From assembly GCA_043809745.1 (NCBI GenBank), contig JBDROU010000050.1:1-52525 (forward strand): a stretch of 52,525 nucleotides of DNA, written 5' to 3'. Of the stretch, positions 1-9,125 are shown in pieces. Each line of letters begins with the position of its first letter. Within the stretch, counting starts at the first letter, position 1. The translations under genes and the position numbers were made by a program. The DNA comes from JBDROU01 sp043809745 [NCBI: bacterium] (GTDB lineage: Bacteria; Elusimicrobiota; JBDRMW01). Below the pieces are notes generated by a model. The model was not told the origin of the DNA. It searched no databases and saw nothing but the letters and a program-made list of their open reading frames with translations.

Positions 1-261
1 TCAATAAGCGAAAAAAACATCTGAAGTGTGTGTCAGCGGGATAATTTAACCGTTATTGTTCCGCCAAAAGTATTCATAAAAGTTGTGCGCTGTATTCGGA
101 AAACTTATAGTAACGGTTCGTTGCAATTCCGAATACTCCAGAATTAAAAATATTTCTATACAACCCAAATTTCATTTTTCTTCACTGCAGATTTTAATTC
201 ATAAATTTCCAAAATAGAGGATTTTTTTCTTGTAATATTTACAAAGATGTTGATAAGAATA
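1..261. other. intergenic stretch, no gene seen
   Basis: No convincing reading frame, RNA gene or mobile element is visible from the window edge to the promoter of the first gene. A short inverted pair (ATTCGGAAAAC near 94 and TTCCGAATAC near 128) is present but weak. It may contain the downstream flank of a gene lying outside the window. Confidence 0.4.
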
Positions 262-270
262 TGCTATAAT
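262..270 (+). promoter_or_regulatory. extended -10 promoter for the GGDEF gene
   Basis: The sequence ATGCTATAAT contains TGC immediately before a perfect TATAAT (265-270), an extended -10 element. No good -35 hexamer lies at 16-18 bp, which fits extended -10 promoters. A transcript from here would carry a roughly 75-nt leader before the ATG at 352. Confidence 0.5.
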
Positions 271-304
271 ATATCTATACGAAGTTTGCAAATGATCAGA
301 CTTT

Positions 305-338
305 GGGATGCTCAAAAAACGCGTTTTATAGGCATCCC
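305..338 (+). promoter_or_regulatory. leader hairpin before the GGDEF gene
   Basis: GGGATGC (305-311) pairs with GCATCCC (332-338), and the loop contains the self-complementary AAAACGCGTTTT. No U-tract follows, so it is not a normal terminator. It sits in the leader just before the ribosome-binding site (GAGG at 343-346) and could affect translation. It does not match a c-di-GMP riboswitch that I can recognise. Confidence 0.35.
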
Positions 339-351
339 GTAATGAGGTAAA

Positions 352-1083
352 ATGAAACAGAATATGCCTCATGGCAAATTATTTAAAAAAGTAATCTTAT
401 ATGAATATATAGGGTTCGCAATTGTCATCCTTTTTTTATGGCTTGATGAGATTTTAGACATCCCACACCACCTCTTTAGCAGCGAAATTACTCCCATAAA
501 CTATACAGAAAGTATTTTTGAAACTGGCATAGTATTTTTGTTGGCTTGCTTTATTATTTTGGCTACGCGAAAATTAATTTACAAAATTGAGCATATTGCA
601 ATTTGTGATCCACTTACCAATCTGCCAAACCGGCGTTTTCTTATGGAGTATCTGGAGTACGAAAAAAAAAGATCTTCCCGTTCAAAACGGGAATTTTCCA
701 TTATTTTTGGAGATCTTGATCATTTCAAAAAAATAAACGATACATACGGTCATGAGTGCGGTGATCGCTTGTTGCAGAAAGTAGCAGTAGTATTGAAAAG
801 CACGTTACGTCATCAGGATGTTGTCAGCAGATGGGGAGGTGAGGAATTTGTGATACTTTTGCCGGATACTTCATTAGAAAATGCTAGATATGTTGCTGAA
901 AAGCTTCGAAAAAATGTTGCAGATCAGCCATTTTTTTATAGATTTAGGGAAATAAAAAAGACTATGAGTTTTGGTGTAAGTAATCATTCTTATGAGAATA
1001 TCGGGTCTGATACTGGCATCCAAAAAGCAGATTATAATATGTATCAGGCCAAGCAAAAGGGGAGAAATACTGTAGTGGCATAG
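352..1083 (+). CDS. membrane-anchored diguanylate cyclase (GGDEF)
   Basis: This protein most likely makes cyclic di-GMP from two GTP at the inner membrane. Two hydrophobic segments lie at about residues 14-35 and 54-80, followed by a GGDEF domain at about 84-243. The active-site motif reads GGEEF (residues 162-166). RHQD (153-156), five residues before it, matches the RxxD inhibitory product-binding site, so feedback inhibition is expected. The DxLTxLPNRR start of the domain and the DLDHFKKINDTYGH metal/substrate motif are both present. The ATG at 352 follows GAGGT at a good distance. At 243 aa it has no recognisable sensory domain beyond the membrane part. It is separated by only 13 bp from the following GT-C gene and may be co-transcribed with it. 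Confidence 0.9.
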   Translation: MKQNMPHGKLFKKVILYEYIGFAIVILFLWLDEILDIPHHLFSSEITPINYTESIFETGIVFLLACFIILATRKLIYKIEHIAICDPLTNLPNRRFLMEYLEYEKKRSSRSKREFSIIFGDLDHFKKINDTYGHECGDRLLQKVAVVLKSTLRHQDVVSRWGGEEFVILLPDTSLENARYVAEKLRKNVADQPFFYRFREIKKTMSFGVSNHSYENIGSDTGIQKADYNMYQAKQKGRNTVVA

Positions 1084-1096
1084 TCCATTTGTGCAA

Positions 1097-2836
1097 ATGA
1101 ACTTAAATAAGTTATACAAATTAAAATCCTACCTGGATAACAAATATTTTCTCTGGCCGTTGATTATTTTTGCTTCCGCTTTTACTTTCCGATTATTGGG
1201 ACTATTATTTATTAAAAATGAATTTATTTTTCAAGTTCCTATGCTTGATTCAGCTTATTACAATGCATGGGCTGTGGAAATAGTTAAGAATAATGATTGG
1301 ATTGGCAAATCTGCTCAGGCTGTATTAGTGAGTCCGGGCTATCCTTACTTTTTAGCTGTTATATACTCAATTTTTGGGATTAATATACTTCCGGCAGTAA
1401 TGATTCAATGTCTTGTGTCGGCGCTTATTTGTTGTATTGTTTACAAGCTTGGTAAAGACCTTTTTAATAGATCTGCCGGTATTATAGCGGGTTTAATTCT
1501 GTCGGCATATGGGCTTGATATTTTTTACTCTCTTTTTTTATTAAAAGCCGTATATATAAATTTGTTTTCTTTGTTAGTTATTTTATCGCTTTGGGTTGCT
1601 CTTGAAAAATCAAATCTGTGGTTCGTATTGCTTGCTGGTTTGTTGACGGGATTGGTTAGTCAGTTCCGTCCGGATATAATGGTTTTTTGTTTTCTTTTTA
1701 TTTTGTGGGTTTTTTTCTTTTTGAGAGAAAGAAAAATTTCCTTCAGGATAAAATTTATATTAGTCTTTCTAACAGGTTTGGTTTACATACTGGTGCCTAT
1801 CTATTTGAAGAATTATTATGTTACTAAGGAGCCGGTAATATTTACTTCTCATGGAGGAGGTACATTCTATACAGGAAACAATTCATTAAGCCCAGGATAT
1901 TTTATTGAGATGCCGTTTGCGCATTCTGATGCAAAATATGAACAATTGGATTTTATGTACGAAGCAAGCAAAAGGTTAAAGAGGAGGATAACTCCTAATG
2001 AGGCATCATCTTTTTGGTTCCAGGAAGGTATAAAATATATCCGTAATAATCCGTTTAAATGGTTAATGCTGGAGATTAAGAAATTCAGTTTATTCTGGAA
2101 CCATCAGGAGATTCCCATTAATATGAATTATGACTTTTTTAAAGATAAATACCCTGTTTTCAAAATATTATTTTTACATTGGGGTATTATTGCTCCATTT
2201 GCTCTGATTGGGCTTTATTTTGTCTTTGTTTACAGAGGTATCAAGAATAACGGCATTATGCTTATATCACTTTTTCTTATTAGCAATATAATAATTGGGA
2301 TGGTGTTTTTTGTTAGTTCAGAATACAGATATCCTGCTTTGCCTGTTTTGATACTCTTTGGCGGCTACGGGATAATACGAATTATTAATGAGTTTATTAA
2401 TGGGAATATGGATAAAAGGATTAAAATTGCTATATGTATGTTAGTTTTGCTCGTTTTTTGCAATCTCAGGATTTATAAAGATAATTTTTCTTATGCGTAT
2501 TCAAATTTAGGTCTGTTGCTTCTTGAAAAAGGTCAGATTGAAGAAGCAGAAAATGAAATTCAAAAAGCAATAGAGCTTGATCCAAATAGCGGGTTCAATT
2601 GGATGGTTTTGGGGAATCTGTATTTTGATAAAAATCAAAAGGATAAGGCGTTATCTGCATATGAAAAGTCTATAGAACTTACTCCATATGCAGATGCATA
2701 CAGTAGAATTGGCATAATTTATTTGTCTGAAGGAAAGAAAAAGATCGCGAAGGAAGTGCTTGAAAAAGCTCTTGAATTAGCCCCGGGGCATCAAGAAGCT
2801 CGCTATTATTACAGTTTGACTTTGCAAAAAAGGTAA
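1097..2836 (+). CDS. GT-C fold (family 39-like) membrane glycosyltransferase with C-terminal TPRs
   Basis: The protein has about ten or more hydrophobic helices (residues ~15-465). An aspartate in the first extracytoplasmic loop (motif PMLDSAYYNAWA) is where GT-C lipid-linked-sugar transferases carry their catalytic acid. The last ~105 residues form about three tetratricopeptide repeats (motifs AYSNLGLLLLEKGQ, NWMVLGNLYFDKNQ and AYSRIGIIYLSEGK), which would sit in the periplasm or cytoplasm as a protein-binding platform. This order of domains is common for envelope glycosylation proteins. The reading frame is open from GTG 1091, but ATG 1097 is the more natural start; no strong ribosome-binding site decides it. 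Acceptor and sugar are not deducible. It is followed by tRNA-fMet. Confidence 0.75.
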   Translation: MNLNKLYKLKSYLDNKYFLWPLIIFASAFTFRLLGLLFIKNEFIFQVPMLDSAYYNAWAVEIVKNNDWIGKSAQAVLVSPGYPYFLAVIYSIFGINILPAVMIQCLVSALICCIVYKLGKDLFNRSAGIIAGLILSAYGLDIFYSLFLLKAVYINLFSLLVILSLWVALEKSNLWFVLLAGLLTGLVSQFRPDIMVFCFLFILWVFFFLRERKISFRIKFILVFLTGLVYILVPIYLKNYYVTKEPVIFTSHGGGTFYTGNNSLSPGYFIEMPFAHSDAKYEQLDFMYEASKRLKRRITPNEASSFWFQEGIKYIRNNPFKWLMLEIKKFSLFWNHQEIPINMNYDFFKDKYPVFKILFLHWGIIAPFALIGLYFVFVYRGIKNNGIMLISLFLISNIIIGMVFFVSSEYRYPALPVLILFGGYGIIRIINEFINGNMDKRIKIAICMLVLLVFCNLRIYKDNFSYAYSNLGLLLLEKGQIEEAENEIQKAIELDPNSGFNWMVLGNLYFDKNQKDKALSAYEKSIELTPYADAYSRIGIIYLSEGKKKIAKEVLEKALELAPGHQEARYYYSLTLQKR

Positions 2837-2868
2837 GTTAACCAAATTTTTATAACCTAATTTTATTA

Positions 2869-2897
2869 TTGCATTGAACTGTTCATTATAGTAGAAT
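2869..2897 (+). promoter_or_regulatory. probable promoter of tRNA-fMet
   Basis: TTGCAT (2869-2874) and TAGAAT (2892-2897) are separated by exactly 17 bp. Transcription would begin about 16 nt before the tRNA. Confidence 0.45.
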
Positions 2898-2919
2898 CAA
2901 AGCCTATAAATATTTAGAT

Positions 2920-2993
<74 letters not shown>

Positions 2994-3062
2994 AATATTT
3001 TTTGGTTTTAGTTCATTTGAGCGATTCCTTGTTTATCTTACCTTAAATTTTAGTGCTTTCAA

Positions 3063-4043
3063 ATGTCAAAAATAATCATTTGTATTCACGGGCTCGGGAA
3101 CAAACCGCCTTCTCATTTGTATAAAAGCTGGTGGAAGAAATCTATTCTTAAAGGGTTAAGCGAAATTCACCGTGCCAGGCTTTTTTTGAATTTAGAGTTA
3201 GTTTATTACGCGGATTTGCTTCATTCGAGGCCTTTGGATGCTGAATGCAAAGACAAGAATGATCCGCTTTTTATCAAAGAGCCGTATGTTCCCGAAAGTA
3301 AAATTATTCAAAGTAATGGAGAACACCAAACAGCTGTTTTCGATCAGTTAAAAGCGCAGTTGGAAAAAGTAATCTTTACAGCAACGGTTTCGCTTAACAT
3401 TGATACAATTACAGATTCTATATTAAGGCGCTATTTCTCGGATCTTGCAGACTATTATTACAAAATCTATAAAATAGTTGATGGAAAAGAACTGCCATTA
3501 GGCGAGATTATTCGACAAAGATTATCAGAGGTTCTATATAAAAACAGAAAAAAGGAAATTTTGCTTATAGGACACTCGATGGGTTCTATTATTGCTTATG
3601 ATGTGCTCAGACGGACTTTGCCGGAAGTTAAAATCCACTCATTTGTTTCTGTGGGTTCGCCATTAGGCATTTCAGTTATCTTAAAAAAAATATTTCAGCA
3701 ATCCAATTTTAGCTCAATAAAGGATGTTGCTGTGCCGGAAAGCATACAATACGCTTGGTATAATATTTTTGATCCGAGGGATATAATTACTTTAGGTAAT
3801 TCGATAAGAGATTACTATAAAGAAAACAACAAACTGGTGAAAGTGATTGATTTAAAAATAAATAACAGTTATGAGCACAATGGGAAAAATAATCCGCATA
3901 AAATATATGGTTACCTGAGGGAAGAAGAATTTTCTGCAATTCTGAATAATTTCTTAACTGATGGGAAAGAAACCCTATTGAACAAGCTCGGGTATAAACT
4001 TAGTGAATTTTTGATAAAAATCAATAGAAATGAAATCAACTAA
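3063..4043 (+). CDS. alpha/beta-hydrolase, lipase-like
   Basis: The protein belongs to the alpha/beta-hydrolase fold. An oxyanion-type motif IICIHGLG lies at residues 4-11, and the nucleophile elbow GHSMG is at 170-174 with Ser172 as catalytic serine. The SMGSIIAYDVLRR helix after the nucleophile is typical of PGAP1-like or triacylglycerol-lipase-like cytoplasmic hydrolases. Probable acid and histidine residues lie further on (for example DPRDI and the NPHKIYGY region near residues 240-285). There is no signal peptide, so action on a cytoplasmic or membrane-lipid ester is likely; the substrate is unknown. The ATG at 3063 lies 69 bp after tRNA-fMet. The 231 bp up to the next gene hold only AT-rich sequence. 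Confidence 0.75.
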   Translation: MSKIIICIHGLGNKPPSHLYKSWWKKSILKGLSEIHRARLFLNLELVYYADLLHSRPLDAECKDKNDPLFIKEPYVPESKIIQSNGEHQTAVFDQLKAQLEKVIFTATVSLNIDTITDSILRRYFSDLADYYYKIYKIVDGKELPLGEIIRQRLSEVLYKNRKKEILLIGHSMGSIIAYDVLRRTLPEVKIHSFVSVGSPLGISVILKKIFQQSNFSSIKDVAVPESIQYAWYNIFDPRDIITLGNSIRDYYKENNKLVKVIDLKINNSYEHNGKNNPHKIYGYLREEEFSAILNNFLTDGKETLLNKLGYKLSEFLIKINRNEIN

Positions 4044-4274
4044 AATGGTTAAATATTATATGTAGTATATGATTAAACTGAACCTGACAAAACGGAAGAA
4101 AAGCAGTAAAAAAGTTAAATAAGTAAATATTACAACAGCCAAGAATATAAAACATATATTCTGAGATAATTGTTCCAAAATACTCATATTATTCAATCCG
4201 CCTTGAAAAATCTGAAATAAGCATTAAACTTTAATTGATAAGGTATTTTTTGTTAACTAGTGTGGGAGATGTTT

Positions 4275-5828
4275 ATGAGGAATATACTGCTTATTGATGA
4301 TGAAGAAAGCGTTCGCGAATTAATCCCGAATATATTCCCTAAGGAAGAATATAATATAGCAGCTGTTAAGGACGGTGTGACAGGGATTGATATGCTTAAG
4401 AGTAATAATTTTCAGGTGGCCCTGGTTGACATAAAAATGCCCGGAAAAAACGGTATAGAGGTGCTTAAGCAGCTTAAGGCCGATAATCCGGAAATAGAGG
4501 TGTTAATTATTACCGGACATGGAAGCATGGAAGAAACAATTCAAGCCATGAAACATGACGCAAGTGACTTTATATTAAAACCGTTTGATAATGAGGAGTT
4601 GTTCCTTTCAGTAAAAAAGGCTTTTGAGAGTTATGAACTGCGGGCCGAAAACAGAAGGCTTATAAGAGAATTGCGTGAAGAAAAAGACAGGCTGCTTAAG
4701 GTTAATGAAAAATTGCGGGAATTGGATCAGATGAAATCAAAATTTGTATCGACAGTATCCCATGAGTTGCGTACACCGCTAACTGTAATAATTAGTACAG
4801 TTAATAATATTTTGGATGGGACAGTGGGAGATGTGCCTGAATATCACTTAAAATGGTTAAATATGATTAAGAGCAATGGGCAGAGGCTGAATTCGCTTAT
4901 TGAGGACATTCTTGATGTATCCAGGCTTGAATCTGCAAAAGAAGATAAAAATAGGATTAGGCTTGATATAGTAGACCTTATCCGTAAGGTTGTAAGCAAT
5001 CTTTCTAGTTTAGCCCAAAAAAATAAAATAAAGATATCGGTTAATGCATTTGAAAGTTTACCTATGGTGGAAGCTCATGTTGGAAGGATTGAACAGGTTG
5101 TTACAAATCTTATAACCAATTCCATCAAATTTACTCCTCCGGATGGTTTGATAACAATTAATATTAAAAGAAAAGCGAATTTTATCTCAATAGAAGTTGA
5201 AGATACAGGTATTGGTATTGCGAAAGAGAATCTTAAGAGTATTTTTGATAGATTCTATCAGGTACAGAATAATCAGGATGGCAGGTTAAAAGGAATTGGA
5301 TTGGGGCTGGCTATAGCAAAAGAGATTATTGCTCAGCATAACGGGCGAATCTGGGCTGAGAGTCAGACCGGTAAAGGAAGCAAGTTTACATTTACGCTGC
5401 CGATCAGTTTGTTTAATTCAAGCGAGAAAGTTCACATTATGGCTATTGAAGATGAAGAAGAGATTCGTGAGTTATACAAATTGATTTTAGAAAAACTTGG
5501 GTTTGAGGTTGAAGTAGTGTCCACCGGTGAAGAAGGGATCGAAATGGTAAAGAAAGGTGATAAGAGCTATGATATAGTGTTTAGTGATTTAAACTTGCCT
5601 GTGAAAAACGGTGTCGAGGTTCTGCATAAAATAAAAAGTATCGATCCGGGCATACAAACCGCCATAATAACCGCATATCCGGACAGCAAGCTGTTATCTG
5701 AGGCATTGAAATACGGTCCGCTGATGATTGTTTCAAAGCCCATAGATGAAAGAAAAATTTATGAAGTTGTTCAAAAACTGATTGCTCAAAAAAATATAAT
5801 TTATAAGAAAATTGAAAATGAAAATTGA
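4275..5828 (+). CDS. receiver-histidine kinase-receiver hybrid protein
   Basis: The domain order is as follows. A receiver domain (residues ~1-120) has DD at 8-9 and phospho-acceptor Asp52 in VALVDIKMP. A coiled linker (~120-150) follows. The HisKA dimerisation domain contains SHELRTP, with His163 as phosphorylation site. The HATPase domain has an NxxxN-type N-box (NLITNSIKFTP), DTGIGIA and GIGLGLAIAKE. A second receiver (~395-510) has an acidic pocket at EDEEE, phospho-acceptor Asp in VFSDLNLP, a Thr/Ala switch and the conserved Lys (VSKP). No transmembrane segment or DNA-binding domain is present, so it is a soluble phosphorelay protein. ATG 4275 is chosen over GTG 4260 because GGGAG precedes it at six bases. 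It begins a tight five-gene signalling operon. Confidence 0.9.
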   Translation: MRNILLIDDEESVRELIPNIFPKEEYNIAAVKDGVTGIDMLKSNNFQVALVDIKMPGKNGIEVLKQLKADNPEIEVLIITGHGSMEETIQAMKHDASDFILKPFDNEELFLSVKKAFESYELRAENRRLIRELREEKDRLLKVNEKLRELDQMKSKFVSTVSHELRTPLTVIISTVNNILDGTVGDVPEYHLKWLNMIKSNGQRLNSLIEDILDVSRLESAKEDKNRIRLDIVDLIRKVVSNLSSLAQKNKIKISVNAFESLPMVEAHVGRIEQVVTNLITNSIKFTPPDGLITINIKRKANFISIEVEDTGIGIAKENLKSIFDRFYQVQNNQDGRLKGIGLGLAIAKEIIAQHNGRIWAESQTGKGSKFTFTLPISLFNSSEKVHIMAIEDEEEIRELYKLILEKLGFEVEVVSTGEEGIEMVKKGDKSYDIVFSDLNLPVKNGVEVLHKIKSIDPGIQTAIITAYPDSKLLSEALKYGPLMIVSKPIDERKIYEVVQKLIAQKNIIYKKIENEN

Positions 5829-6207
5829 AAATCAAAAAAAATATCGCATCTTGGTTATAGAAGACAATCCAGAAATACTGGAGTTATTAGATGCGCTCCT
5901 GACTGCGCAGGGTTTTGAGGTATTTACCTGCGTTGATGGAGCTAAAGCCTTAGAAAAATTTAATAAAAAAGATTACTCTCTTGTAATACTGGATATGATG
6001 CTTCCTGGGAAAAGTGGATTTGATATATGTAAGGAGCTCCGCGCTGAAGAAAAGGGGGCGCATATACCGTTGATTATATTATCTGCTCTGGCTCAAAAAA
6101 CAGAAATTGAGAAAGGGATAGACTGTGGTGCGGATATTTATATTACTAAGCCGTACGAAAATAAACATTTGATAGAACAAATTAATAAACTATTGAGAAC
6201 TGAATGA
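5818..6207 (+). CDS. single-domain response regulator (CheY-like)
   Basis: The gene encodes a lone receiver domain of about 130 aa. The acidic pair ED is at residues 15-16, the phospho-acceptor is Asp59 (VILDMMLPGKSG), a switch Ser/Thr lies in IILSA, and the conserved Lys is in ITKPYE. There is no output domain, so it probably shuttles phosphate to or from the adjacent hybrid kinases or binds a partner directly. The frame is open from TTG 5812, but ATG 5818 is the better start. Its start overlaps the upstream kinase gene by 11 bp and its stop overlaps the next gene by 4 bp (ATGA), showing translational coupling. Confidence 0.9.
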   Translation: MKIENQKKYRILVIEDNPEILELLDALLTAQGFEVFTCVDGAKALEKFNKKDYSLVILDMMLPGKSGFDICKELRAEEKGAHIPLIILSALAQKTEIEKGIDCGADIYITKPYENKHLIEQINKLLRTE

Positions 6208-7307
6208 AAAAAATATTAGTTGTGGATGATGATGAAAATATTCGGGAAAATCTGACCGTAAGACTTCAAAAAAATGGTTTTGAAGTTTTAACGGCAAGCA
6301 ACGGAGCTGATTCTATCGAGATGGCTGTAATTAAAAAACCGGATGTAGTACTGCTTGATATAATGATGCCCGGGATGGACGGATTTCAAGCTTGTGATCA
6401 AATAAAGAAGAAGACCGCCCCCGAGTTTTTACCTGTTATATTAGTTACGGCGCTGAATCAAGTTGAAGATAAAATAAAGGGTTTGCAGGTTGGTGCTGAT
6501 GATTTTGTTGGGAAACCTTTTCAGGATTCGGAACTCATAGTCAGGATTAATGCTTTTATCAGGATCAAATCGCTTCACGATAAGTTAGAAGAAAGTTATC
6601 GTGAACTGAAACAGTTGGGAGCTCTTAAGGATAACCTTACAAGTTTAATTATTCATGATTTAAAATCGCCGATTGCCTCAGGAATAGCTACGCTTACTCT
6701 GTTTTGGGAAAAACATAAAAATGATTACAACTCTTTGGTAGAAGATATGATATCTAAGATTAAGAGAAATTATAAGATTCAGCAGGATTTGATAACTGAT
6801 ATATTAGAAATAAATCGCATGGATAATAACGAAATAAAATTGGAAAAGAAAAAAATATCAGTTGATAAATTGATCGATGAATCTATCATTCAAACTGAGC
6901 CCGCTGCGATTCAAAAGGGAATCTCAATAAGCAAATCATTAGGGGAAAGATTACCGATCCTAATAGGAGATGAGCAATATATACTGAGGGTATTGTCAAA
7001 TCTAATAAATAATAGTATAAAGTATACGCCTTCCAGCGGCATAATAAATATATCTGTAAGTTTTGATAATGAAAAGCAGCATTTTATTTTTTGCATACGG
7101 GATAACGGCCAGGGCGTTGAAAAAGAGGATTTAAGTAGAATTTTCGACAGATACTTCCAGGTGGATCCGACAGCTCCTCAATCCAGAAGGGGTGTTGGAT
7201 TGGGACTTTCTTTCTGCAAGATGGCTGTAGAGCTGCACGGTGGAAAAATCTGGATTGAAAGCGAGAAAGGAGCAGGCAGCAGTTTTTATTTTACTGTTCC
7301 TGTATAA
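6204..7307 (+). CDS. receiver-linked histidine kinase
   Basis: An N-terminal receiver domain (residues 1-120) has DDD at 8-10, Asp52 as phospho-acceptor in LLDIMMPGMDG and a conserved Lys in VGKPF. A short coiled linker follows, then a histidine-kinase dimerisation domain with His151 in the IIHDLKSP motif. This is the HDLKSP variant rather than HELRTP. The HATPase domain has NLINNSIKYTP, DNGQGV and GVGLGLSFCKM. There is no membrane segment. Response-regulator/kinase proteins of this order usually receive phosphate from another kinase as well as transferring it. It begins inside the stop codon of the single-domain regulator and is 2 bp from the next one, so the genes form one operon. Confidence 0.9.
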   Translation: MKKILVVDDDENIRENLTVRLQKNGFEVLTASNGADSIEMAVIKKPDVVLLDIMMPGMDGFQACDQIKKKTAPEFLPVILVTALNQVEDKIKGLQVGADDFVGKPFQDSELIVRINAFIRIKSLHDKLEESYRELKQLGALKDNLTSLIIHDLKSPIASGIATLTLFWEKHKNDYNSLVEDMISKIKRNYKIQQDLITDILEINRMDNNEIKLEKKKISVDKLIDESIIQTEPAAIQKGISISKSLGERLPILIGDEQYILRVLSNLINNSIKYTPSSGIINISVSFDNEKQHFIFCIRDNGQGVEKEDLSRIFDRYFQVDPTAPQSRRGVGLGLSFCKMAVELHGGKIWIESEKGAGSSFYFTVPV

Positions 7308-7309
7308 AT

Positions 7310-7684
7310 ATGTTTAAGAAAAAGATATTGGTGGTTGAGGATGAAAGTGATATTGCGGAAAATATAGTAGTGCGCCTTGAAGCAGAAGGGTATAATACTA
7401 TTTATGCAAGTAACGGCAAATCGGCTATCGATTCAAGTTTAGAAGAAAAACCAGATTTAATTTTACTTGATATAATGCTCCCAAAGCTGGATGGTATAGA
7501 AGTATGCAAAGTGCTTAAGAGCAAATCTAAGCTTAAGAATGTACCTATCCTTATGCTTACGTCGTTGAATGCTGTTGGGGATGTTGAAAAGGCTTTCCAA
7601 GCGGGAGCTAATGATTATCTGGCTAAACCATTTGAATATGACAGATTATTAAGCAAAATTAGAAAACTTCTCGATGAGGTATGA
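7310..7684 (+). CDS. single-domain response regulator (CheY-like)
   Basis: This is a 124-aa lone receiver. It has acidic residues at 10-12 (VEDE), Asp54 as phospho-acceptor (LLDIMLPKLDG), Thr in the switch position (LMLTS) and Lys in LAKPFE. It is closely similar in style to the receivers in the two neighbouring kinases and may have arisen by local duplication. No output domain is attached. The ATG follows the previous stop by 2 bp. Confidence 0.9.
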   Translation: MFKKKILVVEDESDIAENIVVRLEAEGYNTIYASNGKSAIDSSLEEKPDLILLDIMLPKLDGIEVCKVLKSKSKLKNVPILMLTSLNAVGDVEKAFQAGANDYLAKPFEYDRLLSKIRKLLDEV

Positions 7685-7743
7685 TAGAGGAAAATGCTTG
7701 ATTATTTAATAAATATTGCTACAATAATAAATAAGGGGTTTTA

Positions 7744-8127
7744 GTGGATACTTATAAGGTTCTAGCATTAGTAGCGGATGATGATTCTGATACAAGGGAT
7801 TTGTTAAAGTTGGTATTGGAATCAGACCGCTATTCTGCAATTGAGGTAACCAACGGCAAAGAATTGATTGAAAAAGCCAGAGCCGAAAACCCCAGTCTTA
7901 TTATTTCTGATGTAATGATGCCTTATATGAACGGATATGAAGCTATAATAAAACTAAGAGAAAATCCGCTATTTCAGAAAACTCCGGTTCTATTTATTTC
8001 ATGTATAGTTACAAATGGCCCTTTGGTTCAGCAGATGAAAAAAATGTCTAATGCTACTTTCATGGAAAAGCCGTTTACACCTCAGACTTTATTAAAAACC
8101 ATCAATAGTCTTTTAATAAGCCAGTAA
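7744..8127 (+). CDS. divergent single-domain response regulator
   Basis: This is a 127-aa receiver domain starting at GTG 7744, with AAGGGG about 8 bases upstream. It keeps the acidic pocket (DDD at residues 12-14), Asp56 in ISDVMMP and a Lys in MEKPFT. The beta-4 switch region reads FISCIV instead of the usual ITA/LSA type, so its activation surface may differ. It is the last gene of the phosphorelay cluster, with a 59-bp gap before it. No downstream output protein is visible in this window. Confidence 0.85.
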   Translation: MDTYKVLALVADDDSDTRDLLKLVLESDRYSAIEVTNGKELIEKARAENPSLIISDVMMPYMNGYEAIIKLRENPLFQKTPVLFISCIVTNGPLVQQMKKMSNATFMEKPFTPQTLLKTINSLLISQ

Positions 8128-8268
8128 TCCAAATAACAAAAACTCACAAAATCCTATCCAAAAGATAGCAATAGTATTATTAAAAAGACCTTGCGCAAAT
8201 CAAAAACCTGACTTATATACATATTGGTAAGATATATAGGAATTTGATATTTATCAGGGGGATGTAAG

Positions 8269-8853
8269 GTGGAAGGTAATTTAATAACACAGATGATGTT
8301 GCCGCTATTTATATTCTTAGCCCGGGTTACAGATGTAAGCCTTGGCACAATTAGGATAATGTTTGTTTCCCGCGGTATTAGGATGGTAGCTGCTATACTT
8401 GGTTTTTTTGAAGTATTTATATGGCTTATCGCGATTACACAGATAATGCATAATCTGACTAATATAACTAATTATTTTGCATATGCGGCGGGATTTGGAT
8501 TAGGAAATTATGTCGGGATTTCGATTGAACGCATGTTTTCATTCGGGAATTTATTGATAAGGGTTGTTACAAATAAAGACGCTGATAAACTGGTAGAATA
8601 CCTAAGTGAAAAAAAATATGGAATTACCAGCGTAAATGCTCAAGGAGTAAGAGGCCCTGTTAAAATAATTCTTACGGTAGTTAAAAGAAAAAATGTAGAA
8701 AGTGTAATATCAATTATTAAAAGGTTTAATCCGAAGGCTTTCTATACAATAGAAGACATAAGGTATGTTACTGAAAGCGATATGTTTTCAATCTCTGTTC
8801 CTCAAAGAAAGTATCTGAGGACATTTTATAATTTATTTGAAAAAAAGAAGTAA
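8269..8853 (+). CDS. UPF0316 membrane protein (DUF5698/DUF2179)
   Basis: Three hydrophobic helices at about residues 7-25, 37-60 and 65-85 make up the DUF5698-type membrane part. The ~80-residue soluble C-terminal domain of the DUF2179 (YitT C-terminal-like) type contains the GxTxxxxxG-like stretch around KKYGITSVNAQGVRG. Total length (194 aa) fits the UPF0316/YebE family, whose function is not established. GTG 8269 is chosen because AGGGGGA lies 6 bases upstream; an ATG at 8262 is followed directly by TAA. The gene stands alone and is followed by a strong terminator. Confidence 0.8.
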   Translation: MEGNLITQMMLPLFIFLARVTDVSLGTIRIMFVSRGIRMVAAILGFFEVFIWLIAITQIMHNLTNITNYFAYAAGFGLGNYVGISIERMFSFGNLLIRVVTNKDADKLVEYLSEKKYGITSVNAQGVRGPVKIILTVVKRKNVESVISIIKRFNPKAFYTIEDIRYVTESDMFSISVPQRKYLRTFYNLFEKKK

Positions 8854-8922
8854 TCAGTAATTAAATTTGGCAGCCAGCAAAGCAGAAGTAACCTCGTAAA
8901 AGTAGTTCGGGTTAAGATTGGG

Positions 8923-8960
8923 AAAAAGCTGGGCTTTAGGTGAAAAAGCCCAGCTTTTTT
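8923..8960 (+). terminator. rho-independent terminator
   Basis: A 15-bp stem of AAAAAGCTGGGCTTT and its exact complement encloses a five-base loop, and the 3' arm ends in TTTTTT. The matching A-run on the other side makes it potentially bidirectional. It closes the UPF0316 transcript. Confidence 0.85.
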
Positions 8961-9125
8961 ACTGTTTCATCTTTATCTTTGTTTATCATTTTAACCACCT
9001 CAAGAGCATTTTCTATTTAATATAACATTTAACTAAAAAAAATTTCCAAACAATTTTTAGAAAAAGACAATAATTTATAGCTTGCAAATAGCTCTAAAAA
9101 TGAGTAGATTATTAATGTTTCAAAA

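Noticed and set aside
271-351. Cyclic-di-GMP riboswitch before the GGDEF gene
   Set aside because: The leader has a hairpin but lacks the paired-helix and GNRA-type features I associate with GEMM riboswitches.
4069-4122. 17-codon basic mini-frame beginning MIKLNL
   Set aside because: The start is reminiscent of PilN proteins, but no further similarity follows. It is too short and low-complexity to support.
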